28,484 nucleotides of DNA from positions 1 through 28,484 of IMG/VR virus record IMGVR_UViG_3300000117_000171; one strand, given 5' to 3'. This document shows, piece by piece, positions 7,921-15,459 of this stretch. The translations under genes were made by a program, and so were the position numbers. Numbering within the stretch: the first letter of the stretch is position 1; each line of letters starts with the position of its first letter. The stretch comes from a virus. The notes beneath the pieces are model-generated. The model saw nothing but the letters and a program-made list of their open reading frames with translations, made no database searches and was not told the origin of the DNA.

Positions 7921-10832
7921 GCTTAACACCAACCGATAATTATAGTGGTGCATCAAGGTTAGGCAATGTTAAAGAAAACTGGCTATTTCAATTATTTAAT
8001 CAAGATTCATATTTATCATTTGATGGGGTAGATGATTTTATAAATTGTGGAAACCCTAGTGCTACTATTAAAGCATTAACTAATATTACAATATCATTCT
8101 GGGTTAAGTTTCCATCATCTTCAACTGGTTACAATGTTTACGTTTTTAACTCTGAAGGCGTAGAAGATTATTTTCATGGGTTTAGTGTTTTTAAAGATGA
8201 TAGCGAAAAAATATCTCTTATAATTGGAGATGCGGGAAATAACACTAATTACGAAAGAGTTAGGGGTGGCAGTGTAAGTAAAGATGTTTGGCTTAATATT
8301 GTAATAAAAAGTGATATTGGTTCTAGTTTTGGCTCTTCAAATACGAGTATTTTTATAAACAACTCAGAAGTAAGCACAAGTGATTTTGGCGTAGGTGGTA
8401 TTACGTCAGTAGGTTATTCCGATAATGGTATAACAAACTTTGGTAAAAGTTTTATTGAAGACCCTGATGCTTTTTATAAATTCGACATTAAGAGTTTTGC
8501 AATATGGGGAACACAATTAAACGAAGATAACATAGAAGCTATTTACAATAGTGGTAATTTTCTAAGCGTTGAAGAAAATAGCGGTAATTATGACCAATCT
8601 TCTAATTTAAAAGCATATTGGGAGTTTAATAATGGAGAAAATTTTGCTCAAGATATAACAGGGAACACTACGACTGGAACGATTACTGGTGCTAAATACG
8701 AAGGGTTTTTACCTTTATCTTATAGAGACACAACAGTTGATAATGTGTTTTATCATGGCGTAATTAAATCATCGGCATCGATTAGAAATAGCATCGATGT
8801 TTTAAAATCAACTGAAAAAATTGGCAATTTATCTTTAAGTGTTATTAATTCAAAATATCAAGGTAGTAACTTATCTAAAGAATTATTTTTAGGCTCTAAT
8901 AATTATTATAATAGAACAGTTAAAGTTTATTCGCAATTAAATGAAATAAATAATATTAGCGATTGCTTACAATTATATCATGGTAGGCTTACAAATATTT
9001 CTCATAATGATTCTGATGTAAAATTAAGTATAGTACAGAAGTCTCCCTGGGATAATATAACTATTCCTAATGTCAAATCTGAAAGAGGTAATTTTTTTCC
9101 TATTGTTTACGGCAATTATACTAAAAACGCTAGTACGTATGACTCAACTGCATACGTTGGAACTCTTAATAAATTAGTATTTCCAGTTAAAGTTGATAGT
9201 ACTACGCACTATTATAATTGCTTATTACATAAAGATATAGGCTCAACAGATATAACATTACATCATTATGAAGAGGGTATGGATGCTTTTTTACCTTTAG
9301 AAGATTCTAATAACGCAGAATCTTATGGTAATGGGTATGCAATAAAATCATCATGGAAGTTAAAAAGGCATATAAAATATAAACCTATTGGGGCTATAGC
9401 TAGGTCGTTACCACCTACGTTTTCAAATATCATTGATGGTGATGTAGACCATTCACTCTCTGATGGTCAATCTAGTATTAGTATGAATAAAGCAAGCGAT
9501 GGAACAACAACTAATATTCATAAAGATAATTTATTTAGCTTACCTTTATTATCAGACCCGCCAGACATTTTAAGTACAAGTAATAATCATGGTTTAAAAG
9601 TAGAAGTACGATGGAATATGACTGGCTTTTATGGAACAACTGGGCATACGGCAGGTTTAGCGGTAAATAGCATTACTATATATGACCAAAGTAGATATGC
9701 AACTGGGAGCATTCCAAACACTGAAAGCGTTGGTACTCAATTTGCAACTAATGGCACATTTGATAAAGTTAATACAGCTACTGGCTCAACTAATTCAACA
9801 ACAATTACAGAAGTTACAAGCGCAACAACTGGCTCTGTAACCGCTAATAGTTTTCACACTTATCCCTGGGATAATGGATTATCTATAAGGTTTAGGAGAT
9901 TAGTTACCTCAAATACAGATGAGGGAAGTGGTACGCCATCTTCTGATATTTTTGGAACTTTAAATGTTGCCGATGTAAGATTGACTGGTACATTTAGAAT
10001 CCACGAATACGCATCAAGAGTAAACGAAATAAAAGAATTGTATTTAGGAGCGGATGGCTTAACTGCAAGCTGGGATGATGGAGCGATTACAAAAGGTCAC
10101 GAAGCACATAGAGATTTATTAATTCGCTATGCGGGAATGCCTACAATAGAACCCGAAAATTGGAGCGCATTAGAAAGCGATAGAAATACTTGGCTAATTA
10201 GATATTGGCTACATGATGAAAAAGAATTAAAAAAAGTATTAGAGAAGTTACAATATGAGTTTGGCATTATTGCATCGATTTCACCATCAGGAGTTTTAAA
10301 ATATAAGTGGATTCATGGCACTGGAACGAATAATGCTTTTAGAGCCGAAGATGTAGTAGCTACATTAACTAAATCCGACATAAGCAACATAGACATTAAA
10401 ACAAATTCATTGTCCGATATTGTCACAAAGGTAATAATAAACAATGTTAGGCATCCCGCTAAAGACTCTTATTTAACCGAGACAACCGCTTTAAATGCCG
10501 AACCTAGAAGTAAGTACAATATTAAAAGTAAAGAGAACGTAGCTACAATAAACCTAGATGCTTTAACGCTTACTCCCGCGACTACTCCCGCAACGGATAA
10601 ACAAGCAGACTTTTATTCTTATTATAGTCAAACAAATGCGGATGTAAAAAAGATTGTCGATTGCGAAATTGTTAATATTCAAAAAGGGTATTTATTAGAA
10701 ACTGGAGACATAATTAAATTTGATGATATGGTAGTTGAGCCATTTGCAGATGATTGGGCAAATTATTATATGATTGTAAGTATAACTAGAACCGCAGGAA
10801 AAATTAAAATTACTGCTAGAGAGGTAGGATAA
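7917..10832 (+). CDS. Large tail-tip / hub protein with LamG-like domain
   Basis: 971 residues. Residues about 30-240 carry a concanavalin/LamG-type jelly roll (YLSFDGVDDFINCG, ITISFWVKF, later FAIWGTQLNEDNIEAIYNSG), a fold used for carbohydrate binding. The final 250 residues (LHDEKELKKVLEKLQYEFG through MIVSITRTAGKIKITAREVG) resemble the baseplate hub or tail-tip proteins that follow a tape measure. The combination suggests an adsorption-related tip component that displays a glycan-binding module near the N-terminus. It is translationally coupled to both neighbours. Sub-family assignment is not possible by eye. Confidence 0.65.
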   Translation: MSLTPTDNYSGASRLGNVKENWLFQLFNQDSYLSFDGVDDFINCGNPSATIKALTNITISFWVKFPSSSTGYNVYVFNSEGVEDYFHGFSVFKDDSEKISLIIGDAGNNTNYERVRGGSVSKDVWLNIVIKSDIGSSFGSSNTSIFINNSEVSTSDFGVGGITSVGYSDNGITNFGKSFIEDPDAFYKFDIKSFAIWGTQLNEDNIEAIYNSGNFLSVEENSGNYDQSSNLKAYWEFNNGENFAQDITGNTTTGTITGAKYEGFLPLSYRDTTVDNVFYHGVIKSSASIRNSIDVLKSTEKIGNLSLSVINSKYQGSNLSKELFLGSNNYYNRTVKVYSQLNEINNISDCLQLYHGRLTNISHNDSDVKLSIVQKSPWDNITIPNVKSERGNFFPIVYGNYTKNASTYDSTAYVGTLNKLVFPVKVDSTTHYYNCLLHKDIGSTDITLHHYEEGMDAFLPLEDSNNAESYGNGYAIKSSWKLKRHIKYKPIGAIARSLPPTFSNIIDGDVDHSLSDGQSSISMNKASDGTTTNIHKDNLFSLPLLSDPPDILSTSNNHGLKVEVRWNMTGFYGTTGHTAGLAVNSITIYDQSRYATGSIPNTESVGTQFATNGTFDKVNTATGSTNSTTITEVTSATTGSVTANSFHTYPWDNGLSIRFRRLVTSNTDEGSGTPSSDIFGTLNVADVRLTGTFRIHEYASRVNEIKELYLGADGLTASWDDGAITKGHEAHRDLLIRYAGMPTIEPENWSALESDRNTWLIRYWLHDEKELKKVLEKLQYEFGIIASISPSGVLKYKWIHGTGTNNAFRAEDVVATLTKSDISNIDIKTNSLSDIVTKVIINNVRHPAKDSYLTETTALNAEPRSKYNIKSKENVATINLDALTLTPATTPATDKQADFYSYYSQTNADVKKIVDCEIVNIQKGYLLETGDIIKFDDMVVEPFADDWANYYMIVSITRTAGKIKITAREVG

Positions 10833-12037
10833 TGAGTTATCAAAGAGTAGGAAAGCCAAAGGCATATGTAGATATGATTCAGCCGTTATTAGAAAATGGT
10901 ACAATAACTGGAACAGACCAAATAACTGGTGCGGGAATACTAACAACCGCATCATCAATTATTCAATTATTTGACAATAAACCAAACAATGCAGTTACAA
11001 TAGGCGGTAGTGGTGGTACTACTGCTCAAACAATTACGATTGATACTAATATATCAGACAATTCTTTTACTGATTCTACTTGCGATTTATCCGCTGGAGA
11101 TGCAACTGTTACGCATGATACAAACTCTAAAATAGTAGCAGGTTTAAAAGTTTCAGGAGTGGGTATACCATCGGGAACAACTGTAGCATCTATAACAAAC
11201 ACAACAGAATTTGAATTAAGCGCAAATGTCGAAAGTGGTGGAAGCGATACAGATATCACATTAACATTTAGCGAATCAACTGGCACATTATTAAACGAAA
11301 CTATGTTTGTTGCTATATTAGGTCATAACTTTAAAAGCGCAGACGCTAAATTTCAAATTCAAACAGACCACGCAAGTGATTTTACTGCTAGTCAAACCCC
11401 TACGATGACTAATGTTTGTAATAGTGCGGTCACTTCAGATTTCTCAATTCCAACTACAGACGGATGGAGCTTAATCACATACACTCAAGATTTTGATAAT
11501 AGATACCAAAGATTAGTTATTGATGATGTAAGTACATTTGACACAGATGTAAAAATCGGATGCATTTTATGGGGCGTTGTTTACGACTTCCCGAATGCTC
11601 CAGACATGAACATTAAAAAAAGTTTTAAATATGATGGAATAAAAGTCAACCAATCTTTAGGTGGTCAAAAATATTCACACGCAACACATTTAAAAAATAG
11701 CTCATGGGCATCAACTCAAGCATGGTCATCATCTAATAATAAAGGATTTAAATCGGGTAGAAAAAAACTAGATATGAGCTTTAGTTACTTATCCGAATCT
11801 AATACTTTTCCAACCGACTTATATGGATTCGCAAGCACAAGAAAAGACGAGTCAATGGTCAATAGGATAATAATGATGACTAACGGAGGAATGTACCCAC
11901 TATTATTACAGCTTGATGGAACTGATGCTAACGAAGATGATGGTTTTATGTGGTGCAGATTAGATAATGAACCCTCTTTTAGCCAAGTAGCTTACAATCA
12001 ATATAGTACGCAATTATCATTTGTAGAAGAATTTTAG
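10832..12037 (+). CDS. Tail protein with inserted Ig-like domain
   Basis: 401 residues, last gene of the tail operon. Residues about 75-150 form a Thr/Ser/Gly-rich block (SAGDATVTHDT, GLKVSGVGIPSGTTV, FELSANVESGGS) that looks like an Ig-like or beta-prism repeat found on phage surface proteins. The rest (SFKYDGIKVNQSLGGQKY, NRIIMMTNGGMYPLLLQLDG) is beta-rich and resembles a minor tail or tail-tip protein. It overlaps the upstream gene by TAATG. A role in the tail tip or fibre is inferred from position. Confidence 0.5.
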   Translation: MSYQRVGKPKAYVDMIQPLLENGTITGTDQITGAGILTTASSIIQLFDNKPNNAVTIGGSGGTTAQTITIDTNISDNSFTDSTCDLSAGDATVTHDTNSKIVAGLKVSGVGIPSGTTVASITNTTEFELSANVESGGSDTDITLTFSESTGTLLNETMFVAILGHNFKSADAKFQIQTDHASDFTASQTPTMTNVCNSAVTSDFSIPTTDGWSLITYTQDFDNRYQRLVIDDVSTFDTDVKIGCILWGVVYDFPNAPDMNIKKSFKYDGIKVNQSLGGQKYSHATHLKNSSWASTQAWSSSNNKGFKSGRKKLDMSFSYLSESNTFPTDLYGFASTRKDESMVNRIIMMTNGGMYPLLLQLDGTDANEDDGFMWCRLDNEPSFSQVAYNQYSTQLSFVEEF

Positions 12038-12086
12038 TTTTAATTGTTAAAAATTTAAAGTAAGTTCAATATTACAAAATCTCTTT

Positions 12087-12153
12087 GAGGGGTGGTTTAT
12101 CTTGCTACGTTCCAGTAGCGTCTTCTTGTTGGATAATCACACTTCCACCCCTC
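12087..12153 (+). ncRNA. Nested stem structure after the tail operon (terminator or structured RNA)
   Basis: Three nested stems can be drawn: GAGGGGTGG (12087-12095) with CCACCCCTC (12145-12153), 9 perfect pairs; TTATC (12097-12101) with GATAA (12132-12136); and GCTAC (12104-12108) with GTAGC (12115-12119) around loop GTTCCA. Unpaired stretches of 12 and 8 bases lie on the 3' side. It starts 49 bases after the last tail stop codon and ends 38 bases before a promoter. A weak T-rich run follows, so termination is plausible, but the internal loops are larger than in a simple terminator. I cannot match it to a known RNA family. Confidence 0.5.
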
Positions 12154-12191
12154 TATTCTTTAACTCTTTGTAAACCCTATAAAAATAATAC

Positions 12192-12236
12192 TTGCACCCT
12201 ATTGCTAGGCTTGGTACATTACATTGTGATTATCAA
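12192..12236 (+). promoter_or_regulatory. Promoter with conserved downstream element (copy 1)
   Basis: TTGCAC at 12192-12197 and TACATT at 12215-12220 are separated by 17 bases. Two bases later comes ATTGTGATTATCAA (12223-12236), which recurs exactly at 19030-19043 behind a similar -35/-10 pair. TGATTATCA is a dyad around a central T, so it could be an operator, or it may be the conserved start of the transcript. The site sits ahead of the early/replication-like genes beginning at 12259. The -35 match to TTGACA is poor; the strength of the call comes from the two copies. Confidence 0.6.
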
Positions 12237-12258
12237 GAAAAATAACAAGAAGTTAAAA

Positions 12259-12459
12259 ATGACAAAATTAGAAAAAATCATAAATAAAATAGCTAACGCT
12301 AGAGATAAGAGATTTGGTAGCAAAAGAAAATTAAACTTTTCAGATTGGGTATCTACTAAATATATGACCAATTTAAGAAGGCAGTTTAATGATGAAGTTC
12401 AAAAATTAGAGTCACAAGGCATTAAAGTGAGTTCCGATTTTGGAGATTATTTATGCTAA
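12259..12459 (+). CDS. 66-residue basic protein, first gene of the early operon
   Basis: The ATG at 12259 is chosen because an upstream extension to 12085 would run through the stem structure and promoter. The leader contains AACAAG at 12244-12249, shared with the leader at 19053-19058. The protein begins MTKLEKIINKIANARD, has a basic patch (RFGSKRKLNFSDW) and ends DFGDYLC. It is likely helical and may bind nucleic acid, but no family is recognised. As the first gene after the promoter it is a candidate early regulator or takeover protein. Confidence 0.6.
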   Translation: MTKLEKIINKIANARDKRFGSKRKLNFSDWVSTKYMTNLRRQFNDEVQKLESQGIKVSSDFGDYLC

Positions 12460-12698
12460 ATAAAAAAAGTGAAAATAAAAACAAGGAGTCAAAAGTGAAA
12501 AATACAATCAAAGACTATAATGGTATCGTAATTAACGATAAGCCTATTAAAGCAAGTAAAGTAAAAATTTCAATAAGTGTTGAGTATGAAGGCAAACATG
12601 GAATAGAAGAATATGATTTGGATAGCTATACATTAGATAATGGCTTAGATGTTGATAGTCTTATTGAAAGTCAAATAGAAATAGATTGGGAGGCATAA
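12453..12698 (+). CDS. Small protein of unknown function, two possible starts
   Basis: 81 residues from the ATG at 12453, which overlaps the upstream stop and has GGAG seven bases before it. A GTG at 12495 lies six bases after AGGAG (12484-12488) and would give a 67-residue protein starting MKNTIKDYNG; that ribosome site is at least as good, so the Lys-rich first 14 residues may not be made. The remaining part has beta-strand character (KVKISISVEYEG) and an acidic end (SQIEIDWEA). No homology is recognised. Confidence 0.55.
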   Translation: MLNKKSENKNKESKVKNTIKDYNGIVINDKPIKASKVKISISVEYEGKHGIEEYDLDSYTLDNGLDVDSLIESQIEIDWEA

Positions 12699-12703
12699 TT
12701 AAT

Positions 12704-13009
12704 ATGTTACTTAAAAAAAGCGAAATCAAAAAACTTATAAGAGATGAGGGTTATAGAATTAGCCCAGAATCTTATGAGGGTATAAATAGAGCGGTAGAAA
12801 GCACGATTAAACAAATGCTAGTGCAAGTAGCCAATGATAATATGAAAACCCTAATGATGCAACATACTGGGGCAAGAACAACCACAATAGACTCTAGCTC
12901 TTGCTCAAGATGCGCTAACATCGAAAACACATATCTTAGGTGGGCTAGAAATGTCCAACAATTTTGTGCGGATGAAGCGACTATAATGCTTAACAGATTG
13001 AGAGGTTAA
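12704..13009 (+). CDS. Possible histone-fold DNA-binding protein
   Basis: 101 residues from ATG 12704, ten bases after GGGAGG at 12688-12693; a TTG at 12686 inside the upstream gene is less likely. The first 55 residues (MLLKKSEIKKLI, then YRISPESYEGINRAVES, then a long helix reaching HTGARTTT) match the helix-loop-helix rhythm of archaeal or bacterial histone-like proteins: a short helix, R-x-S loop, long amphipathic helix and a HxGxRT-type turn. A CSRC pair at about 69-72 and a C-terminal helix follow, not usual for histones. The fold call is by eye. Confidence 0.45.
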   Translation: MLLKKSEIKKLIRDEGYRISPESYEGINRAVESTIKQMLVQVANDNMKTLMMQHTGARTTTIDSSSCSRCANIENTYLRWARNVQQFCADEATIMLNRLRG

Positions 13010-13012
13010 TTG

Positions 13013-13438
13013 ATGTTAGTTCAAGATATTAAACAAATCAAAACAAAGAAGTGTAATGATTGCGGTAAAGTAGATGTCGAAGAAGAATTTGCAACCGCTA
13101 GTTATAAAACATTAAAGTCAACAGGTAAGAAAAAAAGATATACTAGGAACTATTGCCACTCTTGTTACTATATAAAAGTAAATAAAAAAAGGAGGATTTC
13201 TTTAGTTAATTGGTATCGAGAGATAAAGTTAGGTTTATGTTGTGATGGATGTGGTTGGGATAAATTTCCAGAAGGTTTAGACTTTCACCATGTTGACCCA
13301 ACTACTAAGTTTGGAAATGTTTCAGATATGGTTTTTAGCTTGTACTCTAAAAAAAGAATATTAGAGGAAATCGCTAAGTGTGAGGTTTTATGTCTTATTT
13401 GTCATGCGAAGGAGACTTTTTATGATAGCACCAACTAA
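13013..13438 (+). CDS. HNH endonuclease-like protein with N-terminal zinc finger
   Basis: 141 residues from ATG 13013. An N-terminal CNDCGK and CHSC pair form a zinc finger. The C-terminal part has the HNH/treble-clef pattern: CDGCGW, then the catalytic-type DFHHVDP, a spacer with KFGNVSDMV, and LCLICHAKE as the second zinc knuckle. Phage HNH proteins of this type act as free-standing homing nucleases or in packaging and recombination. It overlaps the next start by 17 bases. The central Asn of a strict HNH is not obvious, so activity is uncertain. Confidence 0.7.
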   Translation: MLVQDIKQIKTKKCNDCGKVDVEEEFATASYKTLKSTGKKKRYTRNYCHSCYYIKVNKKRRISLVNWYREIKLGLCCDGCGWDKFPEGLDFHHVDPTTKFGNVSDMVFSLYSKKRILEEIAKCEVLCLICHAKETFYDSTN

Positions 13439-13637
13439 TTTATTTGAATTGCACAAGCTAAAAGAATATTGCTCTAAATTGAGTAGTTTTATTCGAAGCC
13501 TAGACAACCATCTAGGCTTTGATAAACAAAGCGATTTAAGGGATATATTGAACGAATTAGATATAATGAAAGCAAGGATTGATACTACGATTATAGAGAT
13601 GGATGCTTTTGAACAAAATGAATTGGGGATGAAATGA
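13422..13637 (+). CDS. 71-residue helical protein, unknown
   Basis: The ATG at 13422 has GGAG (13411-13414) seven bases upstream, which decides the start over an alternative start at 13380. The protein is almost entirely helical and charged (KLKEYCSKLSSFIRSLDN, then DILNELDIMKARID), resembling a short coiled coil. It overlaps the HNH gene end and is coupled by ATGA to the next gene. No function is recognised. Confidence 0.55.
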   Translation: MIAPTNLFELHKLKEYCSKLSSFIRSLDNHLGFDKQSDLRDILNELDIMKARIDTTIIEMDAFEQNELGMK

Positions 13638-13786
13638 GACCTATGGTAACAGATGATGACTTTACACCATTTTTAAGATGGTTGGTAAGCAGGTATAATT
13701 ACAATGAAGAACAAATAATTCATGTGGTAGAGAAACCATATCGATATGAAGAACTATATGAGGAATTTTTTAATGAAGAAATCTAA
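13634..13786 (+). CDS. 50-residue acidic protein, unknown
   Basis: ATG 13634 overlaps the TGA of the preceding gene (ATGA) and opens 50 codons to TAA 13784-13786. The peptide begins MRPMVTDDDFTPFLRW and ends in an acidic, aromatic run (YEELYEEFFNEEI). The gene after it starts within it at 13773. The acidic composition would suit a small inhibitor or DNA-mimic-like protein, but that is speculation. Support is the coupling on both sides. Confidence 0.5.
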   Translation: MRPMVTDDDFTPFLRWLVSRYNYNEEQIIHVVEKPYRYEELYEEFFNEEI

Positions 13787-14090
13787 GCACCAAAAAATAA
13801 AAGAGCATTTAGAATCGGGTAAAACGATTACAAGTTGGCAAGCCATTCAAGAATATAACGTAACTAGATTAGCTGCGATAATATTTAATCTTAAAAAAGA
13901 TGGGATGAAAATAGAATCAAAAGACTATGTGGGTAAAAATAATAATGGCGATAGTATTAGATATACTACATATAAATATTTAGATATTGTAGAAGATAAA
14001 GAGCAATTAGATATGTTTAGTAATAAGCCAAAAACATTTAAGAGGTGGCTAGACACTCCACCTAAATTAAAAAAAGGTGACATTAGATAA
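13773..14090 (+). CDS. Winged-helix / HTH protein
   Basis: 105 residues from ATG 13773; a further upstream ATG at 13746 lies in the body of the previous gene. Residues about 20-45 (ITSWQAIQEYNVTRLAAIIF) form a helix-turn-helix followed by NLKKDGMKIES, and then a beta wing with KNNNGDSIRYTTYKYL, like the HTH_39 type of phage proteins. Such domains bind DNA and often regulate transcription or take part in replication. The gene ends just before a stem-loop at 14096, so it could sit at an operon break. Confidence 0.65.
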   Translation: MKKSKHQKIKEHLESGKTITSWQAIQEYNVTRLAAIIFNLKKDGMKIESKDYVGKNNNGDSIRYTTYKYLDIVEDKEQLDMFSNKPKTFKRWLDTPPKLKKGDIR

Positions 14091-14095
14091 TCACA

Positions 14096-14152
14096 AGGGC
14101 ATGGGGTTTTTCCTCACAACGTCATGTTTGGATTTCGCTTCCCTCATGCCCT
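14096..14152 (+). ncRNA. Long stem-loop between operon parts
   Basis: AGGGCATGGGG (14096-14106) pairs with CCCTCATGCCCT (14142-14152, with one G-U) over 11 base pairs, enclosing about 35 bases. The stem begins six bases after the stop of the HTH gene and ends 21 bases before the next ATG (14174). The loop end carries no obvious T-tract, so it may be a terminator, a processing site or a cis-regulatory structure ahead of a 36-residue membrane protein. Known RNA families are not recognised. Confidence 0.5.
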
Positions 14153-14173
14153 ATAATTTAATAGGAGAAAATA

Positions 14174-14284
14174 ATGAACGACTTTTTAGACAAATTTGAG
14201 ATGTGGGTGTTTTTATTTTTAGTGGCGATGTTCACATCAATAGCAATAGAATTTTTAATTAAAACCATATATAGGAGCTTATAA
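14174..14284 (+). CDS. 36-residue one-pass membrane peptide
   Basis: An ATG at 14174 with AGGAG at 14163-14167 seven bases upstream opens 36 codons. Residues about 10-28 (MWVFLFLVAMFTSIAIEFL) form one transmembrane helix, followed by a basic end (KTIYRSL). It stands alone after a stem-loop and is coupled to the next gene by TAATG. Small membrane peptides in phage early regions may alter host membrane functions or act as anti-superinfection factors; no specific function is known here. Confidence 0.6.
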   Translation: MNDFLDKFEMWVFLFLVAMFTSIAIEFLIKTIYRSL

Positions 14285-14799
14285 TGCAAAACGAACGTAA
14301 ACCTAAAATCGAGTTTGAAAAAGGAAAGAAGTATAAGATTGAATTAATCTTTGATACTTGTAAATCAGGAAAGACATCTAAACCAGATGGTAAATCTTAT
14401 AATTGGTATTTATATCAATGTAAATATAATTCAACTGAATATACGTTTTTCGCAGATTATGATTTGCACGATGAACTAAAGAAGTTTGGTCGCGGAGATA
14501 TCTTAGAAGTTATTGACACTTATGAGGGCGATAATCCCTATGGACACGATTGGAGTGTTATGTCAGTTGGGGTCACTGGTTCATTAGATAAAGTAATGAA
14601 AAACTCTAAGAATAAAACAGAGATTAAGATTGAGTTGTTTGCTTGTATGAAAGTTGCATCGTCTTTTAGTAAAACATTAGATGATTTAAAATCTAATACT
14701 TATGCGGTTAAACAACTGCATGGGCAAATGGTCGATGAGGTTTACAATGAAGAATCAGAGTCTCAAGCAGTTAAAGATAAAATTGAGGAATTATTCTAA
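14284..14799 (+). CDS. Possible single-stranded DNA-binding-like protein (OB-fold suspected)
   Basis: 171 residues, starting at the TAATG overlap. The N-terminal 110 residues are rich in alternating strands (KKYKIELIFDTC, NWYLYQCKYN, EYTFFADYDL, GDILEVIDTYEG), compatible with an OB-fold-like beta barrel, followed by a helical C-terminus ending in acidic residues (KDKIEELF), as in several phage SSBs where an acidic tail binds partners. It sits in the replication-like region beside HNH genes. The fold is guessed from sequence pattern and location only. Confidence 0.35.
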   Translation: MQNERKPKIEFEKGKKYKIELIFDTCKSGKTSKPDGKSYNWYLYQCKYNSTEYTFFADYDLHDELKKFGRGDILEVIDTYEGDNPYGHDWSVMSVGVTGSLDKVMKNSKNKTEIKIELFACMKVASSFSKTLDDLKSNTYAVKQLHGQMVDEVYNEESESQAVKDKIEELF

Positions 14800-14800
14800 G

Positions 14801-15181
14801 ATGAAACGTAGTAAGTGGGATAAAGTTTTTTCTGATGCGATTAGAACTAGAGATAAGTGGACTTGTCAAAGGTGTTTAAAATATTATCCTGAAGGAAAAA
14901 GGCAAGGTTTGCATTGCTCCCACTTTTATGGTAGGGCAAAATATTCGACTAGATTTGATTTTGATAATGCAGAGGCTTTATGTTATGGATGCCACCAACA
15001 TTTAGGAAGTCATCCTGAAAAACACAGACAACATAAAATAGAAAAAATAGGTAAGTCTAAATTTGCAAAATTGACACTTAGGTCGAATAATAGAGCTAGT
15101 AAAAAAGACTTATTGTCAAACTGGCATTATGATTATTTAAAAAAAGAATTAAATAAATATAAACTTGATTGCGAAGATTAA
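14801..15181 (+). CDS. HNH nuclease-like protein, NinG/Rap type
   Basis: 126 residues from ATG 14801, just after the preceding stop. It begins with a basic helix (MKRSKWDKVFSDAIRTRDKW), then CQRC, a long HNH core with LHCSHFYGRAKYSTRFD and ALCYGCHQHLGSHPEKH. This matches NinG/Rap-like structure-specific HNH proteins that act in phage recombination (a known role in lambda), with C-x-x-C zinc knuckles and histidines in the right order. It would suit resolution of branched DNA during replication. It is the second HNH protein in this operon. Confidence 0.7.
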   Translation: MKRSKWDKVFSDAIRTRDKWTCQRCLKYYPEGKRQGLHCSHFYGRAKYSTRFDFDNAEALCYGCHQHLGSHPEKHRQHKIEKIGKSKFAKLTLRSNNRASKKDLLSNWHYDYLKKELNKYKLDCED

Positions 15182-15183
15182 AT

Positions 15184-15459
15184 ATGCCTAGTAAAAAAGA
15201 GTCAATGATTGAGTGGATAATAGAAGCAACAGACAATAGTGCGGTTAACAATAGAATCCATAATCAAAAAAAAGATAGTCAGTTTGAAAGATTGCATCAT
15301 AGGATAGATGATATTTTAATGTATTGTAAATCTTGTGAAAGGGTTTGGCAAAAAAATAGAAAAATGATGAGTAGAGATTGGGAGTCTTACCCAAAAAATC
15401 ATATACCAATAATAGGAAAACAAAAAAAGCAATGTCCAAATTGTAAGGAGAAAAAATGA
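15184..15459 (+). CDS. 91-residue zinc-ribbon protein
   Basis: ATG 15184 is used; a TTG at 15169 inside the upstream gene is less likely. The protein has a helical first half (MIEWIIEATDNSAVNNRI), a CKSC pair near residues 54-57, a basic loop (QKNRKMMSRDW) and a closing CPNC near residues 84-87, a classic zinc ribbon. It overlaps the next gene (ATGA, 15456-15459). Zinc ribbons in phage early genes often bind nucleic acid or RNA polymerase; the target here is unknown. Confidence 0.6.
   Translation: MPSKKESMIEWIIEATDNSAVNNRIHNQKKDSQFERLHHRIDDILMYCKSCERVWQKNRKMMSRDWESYPKNHIPIIGKQKKQCPNCKEKK

Noticed and set aside
12085-12258. N-terminal extension of the first early gene back to 12085
   Set aside because: The extension would cover the stem structure and the promoter element and has no ribosome site; the ATG at 12259 is a better start.
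14702-14800. Upstream extension of the NinG-like gene to 14702
   Set aside because: It lies entirely in the preceding gene; ATG 14801 starts right after that gene's stop and gives a normal basic N-terminus.
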